In this document: one piece after another, positions 34,533 through 44,758 of the stretch
Layout: each line of letters begins with the position of its first letter
Position numbering within the stretch: the stretch's first letter is position 1
Assembly: GCF_018881545.1 (NCBI RefSeq)
Contig: NZ_JACVQD010000001.1
Location: forward strand, 1,144,039 to 1,208,038
Source: Polynucleobacter alcilacus
GTDB lineage: Bacteria; Pseudomonadota; Gammaproteobacteria; Burkholderiales; Burkholderiaceae
Reading direction: 5' to 3'
DNA length: 64,000 nucleotides
Made by a program: the position numbers and the translations under genes
The notes under the pieces: model-generated
Databases searched by the model: none
Seen by the model: the letters and a program-made list of their open reading frames with translations, nothing else
Told to the model about the DNA's origin: nothing

Positions 34533-36260
34533 CTACATCTTAGCGGGAGCAGATACCCCTAATACTTTTAAACCATTTTGTAAGACTTGGCGAGTGGCCG
34601 ACAAAAGGGCTAAGCGGGCCAATTTAAGGTTCTGATCATCCACCAAGACTCGGTCAGCGTTATAGAAGGTATGGAAATCACCAGCCAAATCGCGTAAGTA
34701 AAAAGCGAGTGCGTGTGGAGCTAATTCAGTAGCAGCATCCGTGAGTACTTCGGGATACTCTGCTAAGCGACGCAATAAATGATCCGAAGCTTTGCTTTGC
34801 AATAAAGATAAATCTGCAGCTGCTAAATCAGACGTTTGCCCATCCCATTGTTGCAAGATAGAGCTAATACGTGCATGGGCATACTGAACGTAGAACACGG
34901 GATTCTCATCATTTTGCTGCAGGGCCAGATCAATATCAAAGACAAATTCAGTATCAGCTTTACGCGAGATCAAGAAAAAGCGGACTGCATCCCGGCCGCG
35001 TTGTAGTGCTAATTCTCTCTCGGCTGGAGTCATCTCCGGAGTAACGCCACCTGACCACTCTACTAAATCGCGTACTGTCACATACGAGCCGGCACGTTTG
35101 GAAATCTTGACCTCTTCACCATGTCTCATCACGGTAACCATCTTATGCAATACATACTCTGGATACGTCTTCGGAATATCCCAGCCACGCTTTTGAGCTA
35201 CGCCCTGCAAGCCAGAACGGACCCGGGCCATGGTGCCATGATGGTCACTACCCTGAACATTAATTACTTTATGAAAGCCACGATTCCACTTGCTGGTGTG
35301 ATAGGCCACATCAGGCACAAAATAAGTAAAGCTACCATCAGACTTACGCATCACGCGGTCTTTGTCATCGCCGTCATCAGTAGTCTTCAACCACAATGCG
35401 CCTTCGGACTCATAAGTCTTACCAATACTTTGCAAATCACCCACAATTTGGGCAACGCTACCATCGGTATATAAAGAAGATTCTAAGTAATAACAATCGA
35501 ATTGAACGCCAAAGGTTTTTAAGTCAATGTCTTGTTCATTGCGCAAGTAAGCAACCGCAAACTGACGCATTGCTTCGATGTCATCTTGATATTGAGGAGA
35601 TGCCTTAAAGGCACTAGCAATCTCAGCAATATATTCACCGTTATAAGCTTGCTCAGGCCAGGCCGCATCCCCGGGCTTCAAACTCTTTAAACGCGCTTGA
35701 ACAGATAAAGCCAGGTTTGCAATTTGCACGCCTGCATCGTTGTAATAAAACTCGCGGTGAACTCGAATGCCTTGAGTTGCCAATAAATTGGCTAACGCAT
35801 CGCCAAGTGCAGCTTGCCGTCCATGTCCCACATGCAAAGGCCCGGTGGGATTTGCAGAAACAAACTCAATCATGGCGCTAGTTACTGGAGCTGCATCGGG
35901 GGCCAGCTCGCCAAAAAGGCTACCTTCCGCAAGAATCTCGGTCACCACGGCTGTTTTGGCAGCATTACTTAAGCGCAAATTAATAAATCCTGGTCCAGCA
36001 ATTTCAAGAGAGGTAACTAGCTGATCAAAGCCGGACTGTTGTTGCAAACGCTCTACTAAAGCCTGAGCCAAGTCACGAGGATTGAGTTTCCAAGCCTTAG
36101 ATAACTGAAGCGCAATATTACAGGCGATGTCGCCGTGATCTACAGCCTTTGGGCGCTCTAAACGAGGCACAGGAGCTTCTGCAAAGCCGCGCTCTTGAGC
36201 CAGGCTCTGAAGTGCACTGCTAAGCATCTCAATTAAACGATTTTTATTGGTCGACAACAT
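34533..36260 (-). CDS. argS: Arginyl-tRNA synthetase
   Basis: 575 aa class I enzyme. The HIGH-type motif is [21 protein letters not shown], and the KMSKS region is the reduced form [16 protein letters not shown] typical of ArgS. N-terminal Add-1 domain (about 1-115) and C-terminal anticodon-binding domain with [13 protein letters not shown] and [10 protein letters not shown] are intact. Charges tRNA-Arg. Divergent from the DUF1840 gene with a 35-nt gap. Confidence 0.98.
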   Translation of the reverse strand: MLSTNKNRLIEMLSSALQSLAQERGFAEAPVPRLERPKAVDHGDIACNIALQLSKAWKLNPRDLAQALVERLQQQSGFDQLVTSLEIAGPGFINLRLSNAAKTAVVTEILAEGSLFGELAPDAAPVTSAMIEFVSANPTGPLHVGHGRQAALGDALANLLATQGIRVHREFYYNDAGVQIANLALSVQARLKSLKPGDAAWPEQAYNGEYIAEIASAFKASPQYQDDIEAMRQFAVAYLRNEQDIDLKTFGVQFDCYYLESSLYTDGSVAQIVGDLQSIGKTYESEGALWLKTTDDGDDKDRVMRKSDGSFTYFVPDVAYHTSKWNRGFHKVINVQGSDHHGTMARVRSGLQGVAQKRGWDIPKTYPEYVLHKMVTVMRHGEEVKISKRAGSYVTVRDLVEWSGGVTPEMTPAERELALQRGRDAVRFFLISRKADTEFVFDIDLALQQNDENPVFYVQYAHARISSILQQWDGQTSDLAAADLSLLQSKASDHLLRRLAEYPEVLTDAATELAPHALAFYLRDLAGDFHTFYNADRVLVDDQNLKLARLALLSATRQVLQNGLKVLGVSAPAKM

Positions 36261-36295
36261 AGAAGAGTGAGTTTATCAGGTGGTAAGCTATTGAA

Positions 36296-36613
36296 ATGAT
36301 CTATCAATTTCGCTCAAAAGCTGGACCAGACGTCATCATGCTGGCTGATTTGACTAAACGAATCTTTGATATTTTGGGGCGCCCCCTGGAGCCTAGAGGA
36401 ATTCTGACCATTGAGCAGCTACCCAATCTCATTACCGCTCTAGAGACAGCTATCCTAAAAGATCTAGGAGAGCGCTCAAAAATACAAGCTGAAGGTGAAG
36501 CTGGGACTGAAAAACCCAAGTTAGCTGATCGTCTTGGACAAAGAGCCTATCCTCTCTTAGAGCTGATGAAGCAAGCTAAGGCGAAAGGCGAACCAGTAAT
36601 GTGGGGCGTTTAA
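36296..36613 (+). CDS. DUF1840 family protein
   Basis: 105 aa. [29 protein letters not shown] and the C-terminal [24 protein letters not shown] are the conserved blocks of DUF1840, a small cytosolic family found mainly in betaproteobacteria. Function unknown. Its TAA overlaps the stop of the convergent methionine synthase gene by 4 nt. Confidence 0.92.
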   Translation: MIYQFRSKAGPDVIMLADLTKRIFDILGRPLEPRGILTIEQLPNLITALETAILKDLGERSKIQAEGEAGTEKPKLADRLGQRAYPLLELMKQAKAKGEPVMWGV

Positions 36614-39360
36614 TCAATCAAACTAGCAAGTTGCCGACGAGCATCTTCAATAGTCTGGCCGCGACGCTGAGCAAAATCTTCTAGTTGATCGGCTGAGATT
36701 TTGCCAACATTAAAGTAGCGTGCATCTGGGTGCGCAAGATAGAAGCCGCTGACACTAGAAGCCGGATTCATGGCCATCGATTCCGTTAAGGTCATCCCAA
36801 TATCTTCAGAACCAATGACTCTGAGTAAATCTTCCTTCACTTCATGTGCAGGACAAGCTGGGTAGCCCGGGGCCGGACGAATTCCGCGGTACTGTTCATC
36901 GATCATCTGATCATTTGTCAAAATCTCATCCGTGGCATAACCCCATAAATCAGTGCGCACGCGGTGATGCATTAATTCTGCAAATGCCTCGGCCAAGCGA
37001 TCTGCTAACGCTTTTAACATGATCGCACTATAGTCATCATGCTTCGCTTGAAACTCAGCGACTTTCTTTTCCACGCCATGACCAGTTGTAACGGCAAAGC
37101 AACCAAGATAGTCAGCTACTCCAGAATCTTTTGGAGCAACATAATCCGCCAAACAACGATTAGGCCTGCGCACTCCATCGATAACAGGACGCTCCGATTG
37201 CTGACGCAAGTTATGCCACACAAAAAGTGGGTGCTCGCGCGCTTCGTCGCTATAGAAAACAATATCATCACCAATCGTATTAGCTGGATAGAAGGCAACC
37301 ACCGCATCTGCCTGCAACCATTGCCCCTTGATAAGCTTATCGAGCAATGCCTTCGCATCCTCAAACACCTTACGGGCTTCAACGCCGACCACTTCATCAT
37401 CCAAAATGGCAGGAAATTTTCCAGCTAAATCCCAGGTCTGAAAGAATGGCGTCCAGTCGATATATTTAGCGATATCACTGAGTGCAAAGTTTTTAAATAC
37501 CCGGCGCCCAATGAACTTGGGCTTCTCTGGAACATACGATGACCAATCAATGAGCTCACGGTTTTTACGTGCTGCCGCTAAAGAAATAGTTGGCGCTGCC
37601 TTCTTGTTGGCATGTTGCTCTCGAATGCGAACATAGTCATCGCGTAAGTCTTGAATAAACTTCTTAGCACTCTCATCCGAAAGCAAGTTTGAGGCAACCG
37701 ATACTGAGCGAGATGCATCTGGAACATAAACAACTGGGCCATCGTAGTGAGGCGCAATTTTGACTGCAGTATGAACCCGCGAAGTAGTAGCACCACCAAT
37801 CATTAAAGGGATCTGACGCTCACGGAAATAATCATCTCGCTGCATCTCTTGGGCTACATAAGTCATTTCTTCAAGTGATGGCGTTATTAATCCAGAAAGG
37901 CCAACAATGTCAGCATTCTCTTCCTTGGCACGTTTCAGAATCTCGGCACAGGGAACCATTACCCCCATATTGGCCACTTCAAAGTTATTGCATTGCAAGA
38001 CTACGGTCACAATGTTTTTACCAATATCGTGGACATCGCCCTTTACAGTAGCCATGACAATCTTACCTTTAGCCTTTGCTTCACCACCAGCAGCAACATG
38101 TTGACGCTTTTCTTCCTCAATATAAGGAATCAGAATTGCAACTGCCTGCTTCATGACGCGCGCACTCTTGACTACTTGCGGTAAGAACATTTTGCCGGCG
38201 CCAAATAAATCGCCCACCACATTCATGCCATCCATCAGCGGGCCTTCAATGACTTCGATGGGTCGCCCGCCTGATCCCATAATTTCAGCGCGCAATTCTT
38301 CAGTATCTTCTTCAATAAAAGTAGTGATACCGTGTACTAGTGCATGAGTCAAGCGTTCACGTACTAGTGCTTCACGCCATACCAAGTTCTCTACCTGCTT
38401 AGCACCGCCGCCTTTAAATTGATCGGCAATATCTAATAAACGCTCAGTAGGTGTTTTTCCGTCTTTTTCTTTAAAGCGGTTGAGCACCACATCTTCAGCG
38501 CGCTCGCGTAATTCAGGATCTAAGTCAGCATATACGCCCAACTGACCGGCATTCACAATGCCCATGTCCATGCCAGCTTGAATCGCATGGTACAGAAATA
38601 CGGTGTGGATAGCCTCACGTACACGATCATTGCCACGGAAGGAGAAGCTCACATTAGAAACACCCCCGCTGATCTTGGCGCCTGGGAGATTCTCTTTTAT
38701 CCAGCGGGTAGCATTAATAAAATCTACCGCATAGTTGTCATGTTCCTCAATACCAGTAGCTATCGCAAAGATATTGGGATCAAAAATAATATCTTCGGCT
38801 GGAAAACCAATTTCATTAACTAGGATTTCATAACAACGCTGACAAATTTCGGTCTTGCGCTTAAATGTATCTGCCTGCCCCGCCTCATCAAAGGCCATGA
38901 CTACAGAAGCTGCCCCATAGCGACGAATTAAGCGTGCCTGCCTTTTGAAAGACTCTTCACCTTCTTTTAAGGAAATGGAATTAACAATTGGCTTACCCTG
39001 AATACATTTCAATCCCGCCTCAATCACACTCCACTTAGAGGAGTCGATCATGATGGGAATACGTGCAATATCTGGTTCAGAAGCAATCAGGTTTAAGAAG
39101 CGTGTCATAGCGGCCTCAGAATCCAACATGGCTTCGTCCATATTGATATCGATCACTTGAGCGCCACTCTCAACTTGTTGACGAGCAACTACTAGTGCTT
39201 CATCAAATTGATTATTCAAAATCATGCGTGCAAAAGCTTTAGATCCAGTAACGTTGGTGCGCTCGCCAATGTTGACAAAACCTACTCCTGGCGTGACGTT
39301 AAAAGGCTCAAGCCCAGAAAGCTTCATGGCAGGCATTACTTTTTTATCTATTTGGCTCAT
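36610..39360 (-). CDS. metH: Methionine synthase, folate/cobalamin/activation domains (split MetH, part 2)
   Basis: 916 aa, lacking the homocysteine domain. In order: methyltetrahydrofolate-binding barrel (about 15-290, [16 protein letters not shown]), cap and cobalamin domain with the B12-ligand histidine in [13 protein letters not shown], and the reactivation domain with [18 protein letters not shown]. It methylates homocysteine together with the protein encoded just upstream. The two genes overlap by 4 nt, so the polypeptides should be made in equal amounts. No cobalamin riboswitch fits in the short gap before the pair. Confidence 0.96.
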   Translation of the reverse strand: MSQIDKKVMPAMKLSGLEPFNVTPGVGFVNIGERTNVTGSKAFARMILNNQFDEALVVARQQVESGAQVIDINMDEAMLDSEAAMTRFLNLIASEPDIARIPIMIDSSKWSVIEAGLKCIQGKPIVNSISLKEGEESFKRQARLIRRYGAASVVMAFDEAGQADTFKRKTEICQRCYEILVNEIGFPAEDIIFDPNIFAIATGIEEHDNYAVDFINATRWIKENLPGAKISGGVSNVSFSFRGNDRVREAIHTVFLYHAIQAGMDMGIVNAGQLGVYADLDPELRERAEDVVLNRFKEKDGKTPTERLLDIADQFKGGGAKQVENLVWREALVRERLTHALVHGITTFIEEDTEELRAEIMGSGGRPIEVIEGPLMDGMNVVGDLFGAGKMFLPQVVKSARVMKQAVAILIPYIEEEKRQHVAAGGEAKAKGKIVMATVKGDVHDIGKNIVTVVLQCNNFEVANMGVMVPCAEILKRAKEENADIVGLSGLITPSLEEMTYVAQEMQRDDYFRERQIPLMIGGATTSRVHTAVKIAPHYDGPVVYVPDASRSVSVASNLLSDESAKKFIQDLRDDYVRIREQHANKKAAPTISLAAARKNRELIDWSSYVPEKPKFIGRRVFKNFALSDIAKYIDWTPFFQTWDLAGKFPAILDDEVVGVEARKVFEDAKALLDKLIKGQWLQADAVVAFYPANTIGDDIVFYSDEAREHPLFVWHNLRQQSERPVIDGVRRPNRCLADYVAPKDSGVADYLGCFAVTTGHGVEKKVAEFQAKHDDYSAIMLKALADRLAEAFAELMHHRVRTDLWGYATDEILTNDQMIDEQYRGIRPAPGYPACPAHEVKEDLLRVIGSEDIGMTLTESMAMNPASSVSGFYLAHPDARYFNVGKISADQLEDFAQRRGQTIEDARRQLASLID

Positions 39361-40421
39361 GCTGAAGCCTCATGCTGTTCACGATAAAAAGCACGTGGTT
39401 TGCGTTTAGCAACTGCATCGGCAATGGCACGAATATGATCAGGAGTTGTTCCACAACAACCGCCAACTAAGTTCACCAAACCATCTTTGGCGAAGCCATC
39501 TACTAAGCTCGATGTAATTTCAGGAGTTTCATCAAATCCGGTATCACTCATGGGATTAGGCAAGCCAGCATTTGGATAACAAGAAACTGCTGCGTCACAA
39601 ATACGCGCAAGCTCAGCAATATAAGGACGCATCAAAGCAGCGCCTAGGGCGCAGTTCAAACCAAAGGTGAGTGGCTTAATGTGCCGCAAGCTATTCCAAA
39701 ATGCCTCTACAGTTTGACCAGAAAGAATACGTCCAGACGCATCCGTGACTGTTCCCGAAATCATGACTGGCAAACGCGCGCCAGTCTCTTCAAAAAATTC
39801 GTCTAATGCAAACAATGCAGCTTTCGCATTCAGAGTGTCAAAAATCGTCTCAACTAAAAACAAATCTACGCCACCGGCATACAGTCCCTCAATCTGCTCA
39901 CGATAAGAAGCGCGCAAGGCATCAAAAGTCACATTGCGTGCACCAGGATCATTGACATCTGGAGAGATGCTTGCCGTCTTTGGTGTAGGTCCAATTGCTC
40001 CGGCGGCAAATCGAGGCTTATCCGAAGTGCTATATTTTTCGCATGCAGCACGTGCAAGCTTTGCGGAGACCTCATTCATCTCACGAGCAAGTCCGGCCAT
40101 TTTGTAATCTTCTTGCGCTACGGAAGTCGCACCAAATGTATTTGTTTCAATAATGTCAGCACCCGCATCCAAATACTGCTCATGAATCTTGCTAATGATT
40201 TGCGGTTGGGTCAGAACCAAAAGCTCATTATTGCCTTTGATGTCGCTGGGATGATCTGCAAAACGCGTGTTGCTAGGCAGTCCACGATAGTCAGCTTCGC
40301 TTAATTTGTATTGCTGAATCATGGTGCCCATAGCGCCATCCAAAATCAGGATACGCTGCTTCAGAAGCTCGGGTAGTGCCTGACCGCGGGTGTAAGGCTG
40401 GGACAAACCATTAGATTGCAT
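39357..40421 (-). CDS. Homocysteine S-methyltransferase domain (split MetH, part 1)
   Basis: 354 aa matching the N-terminal domain of Met[14 protein letters not shown] opens the barrel, ETNTFGAT follows, and the zinc cysteines lie in FGLNCALGA and [11 protein letters not shown]. It activates homocysteine for methylation by the cobalamin carried on the partner protein. A split MetH of this kind is common in Burkholderiales. It is the first gene, facing phaM across a 74-nt divergent gap. Confidence 0.95.
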   Translation of the reverse strand: MQSNGLSQPYTRGQALPELLKQRILILDGAMGTMIQQYKLSEADYRGLPSNTRFADHPSDIKGNNELLVLTQPQIISKIHEQYLDAGADIIETNTFGATSVAQEDYKMAGLAREMNEVSAKLARAACEKYSTSDKPRFAAGAIGPTPKTASISPDVNDPGARNVTFDALRASYREQIEGLYAGGVDLFLVETIFDTLNAKAALFALDEFFEETGARLPVMISGTVTDASGRILSGQTVEAFWNSLRHIKPLTFGLNCALGAALMRPYIAELARICDAAVSCYPNAGLPNPMSDTGFDETPEITSSLVDGFAKDGLVNLVGGCCGTTPDHIRAIADAVAKRKPRAFYREQHEASA

Positions 40422-40451
40422 TGTTTAACCGGGATTAATCTCTAGAATCCC
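40421..40451 (+). promoter_or_regulatory. Candidate promoter with dyad between split metH and phaM
   Basis: TTGTTT (40421-40426), a 16-nt spacer and TAGAAT (40443-40448) form a plausible plus-strand promoter for phaM. The inverted repeat GGGATT-N9-AATCCC (40431-40451) covers its spacer and -10, so a repressor could act there. The binding protein is unknown. Confidence 0.35.
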
Positions 40452-40495
40452 TTATTCTATTGGAAAAGCCACTTTTCATTTAACCCGGAGCCGGT

Positions 40496-40945
40496 ATGTT
40501 TGGAACAATTCCAGAATTCAATCAAAGCCTTGACATGCTTAAAACAATGTGGGGGCAAGGAGCCGTAGGTCAGGCTGGCCAGTTTCCCTTCACTACAGAT
40601 GCCTCTAAGGCGGCAGGCGGCTTTGGATCTGCCTTTCCAGGTCTAGATGTTGATGAACTAGAAAAGCGCATCAAGGACCTCAAAAGTGTTGAGAATTGGC
40701 TAAATCTCAATCTCAATGTTCTCAAATCAACGATTCAGGGTTTGGAAGTACAGCATGCCACGATGATGGCTCTCAAATCCTTTGGTGATGCTGTATCGGC
40801 AGCAAGTGCAGCTGCCACTACTCCAAAGGAAGAGTCTGCCAGCAAAACCAGCAGCTCTAAACCACGGAAAACCGCAACAGGCCGTCGTCGCAAAGCTGGC
40901 GATGCAACTTTCCTTGACGAAGTAGGTAATTCAGGTGAGCAATAG
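40496..40945 (+). CDS. phaM: PhaM family polyhydroxyalkanoate granule regulatory protein
   Basis: 149 aa. The N-terminal IPEFNQSLDMLKTMWGQG and central LDVDELEKRIKDLKSVENWLNLNLNVLKSTIQGLEVQHATM match PhaM of Cupriavidus, which activates PHB synthase and links granules to the nucleoid. The C-terminus is basic (SKPRKTATGRRRKAG), fitting DNA contact. A Shine-Dalgarno (CCCGGAG) precedes the ATG. The last 89 nt overlap the MBL gene on the other strand. Confidence 0.9.
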   Translation: MFGTIPEFNQSLDMLKTMWGQGAVGQAGQFPFTTDASKAAGGFGSAFPGLDVDELEKRIKDLKSVENWLNLNLNVLKSTIQGLEVQHATMMALKSFGDAVSAASAAATTPKEESASKTSSSKPRKTATGRRRKAGDATFLDEVGNSGEQ

Positions 40946-41942
40946 CCTCCCCCATAGCAAAAGTGAGTTGGTGAATATCTAATTCACGCTTAAACAAAAC
41001 CGGCACTATCTCCCGAGCATGTGCCGGTTTTCTACATGCGCCGAGCGTATCGGCTAAGCGCTCATCATGATGTGTTTTCAATTGAGCAATGCGTGGCTTC
41101 ATACCAGTGAATGGTTTGCCATGAGAAGGCAACACGAGCGTATCGTCAGGCAAAGGTAAATAGCGGTCAAGAGATTGCAAATACAAACCCAATGGATCGG
41201 CGTCCGGGTCGGCGTCATAAACGCTTACGTTAGTCGAGATGCGAGGTAAAAGCATATCGCCAGAAATTAATACTCCAAGCTCTTTACAAAAGAGTGATGC
41301 GTGTTCTGGTGCGTGACCAAAACCCATGATGACTTGCCACTGCTTGCCGCCAATCAATATACTTTCATCGTCCATAATGCGGCGGTATTGCCGCGGTACA
41401 CCTGGGACCATATTGCTATAGTAATTTGAGCGCGCACGAATCTTTTCCAAATCCTCAGGCGTCGTTAAACCATGCCTCTGAAAATGGTCTGCTGAGCCAC
41501 CACCGCCAGCACGTGCACCTACTGCAGCGCCACCCTCTTTACAACTAAGCCATTGCGCTGTTAAAAATTCTGACATAGAAATCCATAGAGGCACATTCCA
41601 TGTTTCACAGAGCCATTGCGCCAAACCAATATGATCTGGATGCATATGGGTCACGATGACCCGTAACACAGGCAAGCCTGCTAGCTGGCTGGCAAAAATC
41701 TGCTCCCAGGCTGCTTTGGTTTCATCATTTGAAATCCCGCAATCAACAATAGTCCAACCATCTACGCCATCAATTTCATCGCGTAGCAACCATAGATTGA
41801 TGTGGTCTAAAGCAAACGGCAAACGCATTCTAAGCCAGCGTAAGCCTGGGGCCACTTCAATCGTGCTGCCCAATTCAGGAAGTGCGTCTCCTAATGGATA
41901 ATGGATAGCACTTTCAGCGCTTGCCTGATTTTGAGTGGTCAT
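40857..41942 (-). CDS. MBL-fold metallo-hydrolase
   Basis: 361 aa. The metal-binding motif is HMHPDH in VTHMHPDHIGLA, with later metal histidines in GFGHAPEHASLF and LPSHGKPF. The C-terminal winged-helix-like tail (FAMGEAIAHLNYLLRQGKLHRQL...LLRFS) is typical of the LACTB2-like group, so the full frame, including the part antisense to phaM, looks genuine. Substrate unknown; a thioesterase or glyoxalase-II-like hydrolase is plausible. Confidence 0.9.
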   Translation of the reverse strand: MTTQNQASAESAIHYPLGDALPELGSTIEVAPGLRWLRMRLPFALDHINLWLLRDEIDGVDGWTIVDCGISNDETKAAWEQIFASQLAGLPVLRVIVTHMHPDHIGLAQWLCETWNVPLWISMSEFLTAQWLSCKEGGAAVGARAGGGGSADHFQRHGLTTPEDLEKIRARSNYYSNMVPGVPRQYRRIMDDESILIGGKQWQVIMGFGHAPEHASLFCKELGVLISGDMLLPRISTNVSVYDADPDADPLGLYLQSLDRYLPLPDDTLVLPSHGKPFTGMKPRIAQLKTHHDERLADTLGACRKPAHAREIVPVLFKRELDIHQLTFAMGEAIAHLNYLLRQGKLHRQLCDDGLLRFSVV

Positions 41943-41990
41943 GGTTTGGGTATATTTTTCTTTTGGGTTGCTAACGTTTTTAGGCTTACT

Positions 41991-42167
41991 TTGACAACAG
42001 TTCCATCACCTTGCATCAACTGGTGCGATATGAATCCAGAAAACGGTTACTGCCGTGGATGCTATCGCACACTGACTGAAATTGCAGATTGGTCTGAACT
42101 TTCAAATACTGAAAAGCTTGAGGTTTGGTCTCAACTCGAATCACGTAAACCTCAGGCAGCACAGTAA
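41991..42167 (+). CDS. DUF1289 family small cysteine-rich protein
   Basis: 58 aa if started at the TTG at 41991. The family motif is unmistakable: VPSPCINWCDMNPENGYCRGCYRTLTEIADWSEL, with four cysteines likely to bind a metal, followed by KLEVWSQLESR. A frame start at 41901 would overlap the divergent MBL gene and adds unrelated hydrophobic residues, so it is rejected. Function unknown. Converges on the AcuI-like gene with a 9-nt gap. Confidence 0.82.
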   Translation: MTTVPSPCINWCDMNPENGYCRGCYRTLTEIADWSELSNTEKLEVWSQLESRKPQAAQ

Positions 42168-42176
42168 ATATCCTTA

Positions 42177-43160
42177 CTATCTATTCACATCAACAATTAA
42201 ACGGCCACGGACATTTCCTGCCATCAACTCTTGAGCATACTTTAGTGATTCTTCTAAAGTGATTTCATGAGAGATTTCGTCTAGTGTTTTGAGATCCACC
42301 AGTTTACTTAACTGCTCGTATGCAGCAATGCGTTTTGTACGGGGAACGGTAACACTGTTCACTCCATACAAAGTCACTCCTCGCAAGATAAATGGCGCCA
42401 CTGATGAAGGAAAATCCATGCCCTGTGCAAGGCCGCAAGCAGCTACTGCACCGTTACTTTTTGTTTGAGCACAAGCATTAGCTAAAGTATGGCTCCCAAC
42501 GCTATCCAATACTGCTGCCCAACGCTCTTTTGCCAAAGGCTTTCCTGGCTCAGATAATGTGTTTCGATCAATTACTTCAGCTGCGCCTAATTTTTTCAAA
42601 TAGTCTGCCTCGGCCATGCGTCCCGTACTTGCCACAACCGTAAAGCCCAATTTACTCAGCAGCGCCACTGCAAAACTTCCCACCCCTCCTGCAGCACCAG
42701 TGACTAATACCTCACCATCACTTGGCTTCAGATCATGTTTTTGTAGAGCCATGACACAGAGCATGGCGGTATATCCTGCAGTACCAATTGCCAAAGCTTG
42801 CTTGGCAGTAAAGCCCTTAGGGAGGGGAATCAACCACTCTGCCTTCACTCGAGCTTGTTGAGCCAAACCGCCCCAATGGCCTTCGCCAACTCCCCAGCCA
42901 TTTAAAAGCACCATATCGCCCGCCTTAAAGTCTGGGCTGCTACTTTCTATGACCTCACCTGCAAAGTCGATTCCAGGCACCATCGGAAAACTTCTCACCA
43001 CCGGACTCTTACCCGTAATGGCTAGTCCATCTTTGTAATTCAGGGTGGAATACAACACCTTTACCCGCACATCGCCCTCTGGGAGACTGGACTCCTCCAC
43101 CTCACCTAATTCAGCGCGATAGCCCTGGTCATCCTTATTTATTAATATTGCTTTAAACAT
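42177..43160 (-). CDS. acuI: AcuI/YhdH family NADPH-dependent acryloyl-CoA reductase-like protein
   Basis: 327 aa zinc-free medium-chain reductase. Blocks VLYSTLNYKDGLAITGKSPVVRSFPMVPGIDFAGEV, GWGVGEGHWGGLAQ and the cofactor loop VTGAAGGVGSFAVALL with ASTGR define the AcuI/YhdH group. Characterised members reduce acryloyl-CoA to propionyl-CoA, which detoxifies a DMSP and 3-hydroxypropionate breakdown product. No other DMSP genes are nearby, so housekeeping detoxification is the safer reading. Confidence 0.9.
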   Translation of the reverse strand: MFKAILINKDDQGYRAELGEVEESSLPEGDVRVKVLYSTLNYKDGLAITGKSPVVRSFPMVPGIDFAGEVIESSSPDFKAGDMVLLNGWGVGEGHWGGLAQQARVKAEWLIPLPKGFTAKQALAIGTAGYTAMLCVMALQKHDLKPSDGEVLVTGAAGGVGSFAVALLSKLGFTVVASTGRMAEADYLKKLGAAEVIDRNTLSEPGKPLAKERWAAVLDSVGSHTLANACAQTKSNGAVAACGLAQGMDFPSSVAPFILRGVTLYGVNSVTVPRTKRIAAYEQLSKLVDLKTLDEISHEITLEESLKYAQELMAGNVRGRLIVDVNR

Positions 43161-43247
43161 GTCTCTTCCTTTTAGAGCGGAGTATTTCCCCGCAACAATC
43201 GCTTAATAGGTTTATCCTAACGAGCATTACTAATTATGGAGGCTTCC

Positions 43248-43544
43248 ATGAAAAAAATTCTACTCTTAACCGCGATTTCTGGCTCCTTGCTAGCTGGGTG
43301 CTATTCCACGCAAATCAATATGTCTATGGGAAATATGCGCCTAATTAGCTCTAGCGCCGATCCTCAGGACGTGATGAACTTTGCCAGCAAGACCTGTAGA
43401 GACGACTTTTATGAAGGCGCGAGCTTCATCTCGAAGGCTGGCAAGGAATATCGATTTAAATGCGTAAAAGCGGAAGAAAATGAAATATTGATTCCAATTC
43501 CAGGAACCAGCATCCCGCCTGCGACAAAAGCAGAAGCAAAGTAA
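43248..43544 (+). CDS. Small hypothetical lipoprotein
   Basis: 98 aa from the ATG at 43248, which has GGAGG six bases upstream; an ATG at 43236 precedes that ribosome-binding site and is rejected. The signal peptide MKKILLLTAISGSLLAGC ends in a lipobox with the modified cysteine at residue 18. The mature part has two further cysteines (KTCRDDF and FKCVKAEE) that could form a disulfide. No named family recognised. The flavin reductase gene follows after 10 nt. Confidence 0.82.
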   Translation: MKKILLLTAISGSLLAGCYSTQINMSMGNMRLISSSADPQDVMNFASKTCRDDFYEGASFISKAGKEYRFKCVKAEENEILIPIPGTSIPPATKAEAK

Positions 43545-43554
43545 ACCAAAATTG

Positions 43555-44055
43555 ATGGCCCCTTTTACCTCACAAGAGCTTCGCAAAGGATTTTCTTCAT
43601 TTGCAACTGGGGTTACAGTGATTACCTGTCTCGATGAAGAAGGCATGCATCACGGCATTACGATCAGCTCGTTTAATACTGTCTCTTTAGAGCCCCCACT
43701 GATTCTTTGGAGCCTTAAAAAGCATTCGCGTCTCATGCCTTGGGTCGAGGTCGGTAAAAAACATCTGATCCACGTACTTGAACGCTCCCAAGAAAACTTA
43801 GCCATGCACTTTGCTACCGTAAAACTAGATCAATTTGTTGGTGTAGAGCATAAGCTGGCAGTCAGTGGCCTCACGCAAATTGAGCATTGTGTTGCCTACT
43901 ATGAATGTGAAACCATCACGGTGCATATTGGTGGTGACCACAACATCATTGTTGCTAAAGTGATTAACTTAAAAAATGATCCTGAAAAAGAGCCGCTGAT
44001 TTTTGCTCGCAGCAAGTTTGTTGGTGTAGATTTCACCGAAACACACCCCAACTAA
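43555..44055 (+). CDS. Flavin reductase family protein
   Basis: 166 aa from the ATG at 43555 (a TTG lies one codon upstream). FRKGF-like opening (LRKGFSSFATGVTVITCLDEEG), GITISSFNTVSLEPPLILWSL and FATVKLDQFVGVEH are typical of FMN-binding split-barrel reductases that supply reduced flavin to two-component monooxygenases. No partner monooxygenase is in the window. GST follows after 21 nt. Confidence 0.9.
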   Translation: MAPFTSQELRKGFSSFATGVTVITCLDEEGMHHGITISSFNTVSLEPPLILWSLKKHSRLMPWVEVGKKHLIHVLERSQENLAMHFATVKLDQFVGVEHKLAVSGLTQIEHCVAYYECETITVHIGGDHNIIVAKVINLKNDPEKEPLIFARSKFVGVDFTETHPN

Positions 44056-44076
44056 TCTGCTTGAAAAGGAAATGCC

Positions 44077-44739
44077 ATGATGCATTTATGGGGTCGTAAA
44101 AGTTCTATCAATGTTCAAAAAGTATTATGGTGTCTTGCTGAGCTTGGTCTAAAAGAAAATGTTGATTTTGAGCGTCTCGACGCCGGCCTTCACTTTGGGG
44201 TGAATCACACTCCCGAGTTTCTAAAATTAAATCCGAATGGCTTAGTGCCCGCCCTACAAGACGGTGACTTAGTGCTCTGGGAATCCAATACCATCTTGCG
44301 TTACCTGATCCAACAATACGATAAAAATAAGCGATTCCCAACAGATAATGTATCTAAGTACGGATCCGAAAAATGGTTAGATTGGCAACTGACTACCTTA
44401 TGGCCCCCATTGCGTGGCGCCTTTCTTGGATTAACTAGAACGCCAGAAGCGGAGCGTGACTACGATGCAATTTATAAGGGATATCAAGCAACCAATCATT
44501 CGCTCAAATTGCTTGATAACATTCTTGAAAAACAGTCTTATTGCTCCGGCAAGCAATTTCATATTGGCGATATTGTGCTGGCTTTAGGCGTTCATCGCTG
44601 GGTATTACTGCACCAAACCTTCCCCGAAAAAACTGGGCCACGTGCTGAACTGAAGAATATTGCTCGCTGGTTAAAACAACTGGAGACTGAAACTTGCTTT
44701 AATGATTTTGCAGATAAAGAACTCAATATTGTTAAATAA
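44077..44739 (+). CDS. Glutathione S-transferase
   Basis: 220 aa. N-terminal thioredoxin-fold domain with the likely catalytic serine in GRKSSINVQKVLWCLAELGL, NPNGLVPALQDGDLVLWESNTILRYL for glutathione binding, and an all-helical C-terminal domain. It conjugates or reduces substrates with glutathione; the substrate is unknown. A second ATG one codon on is equally usable. Converges on the RND permease gene with a 19-nt gap and no clear terminator. Confidence 0.92.
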   Translation: MMHLWGRKSSINVQKVLWCLAELGLKENVDFERLDAGLHFGVNHTPEFLKLNPNGLVPALQDGDLVLWESNTILRYLIQQYDKNKRFPTDNVSKYGSEKWLDWQLTTLWPPLRGAFLGLTRTPEAERDYDAIYKGYQATNHSLKLLDNILEKQSYCSGKQFHIGDIVLALGVHRWVLLHQTFPEKTGPRAELKNIARWLKQLETETCFNDFADKELNIVK

Positions 44740-44758
44740 GGTTTCTTACCCTTTCTTT

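Noticed and set aside
35121..35474. 117-aa open frame antisense to argS.
   Set aside because: No recognisable motif and wholly inside a conserved tRNA synthetase gene; treated as a chance shadow frame.
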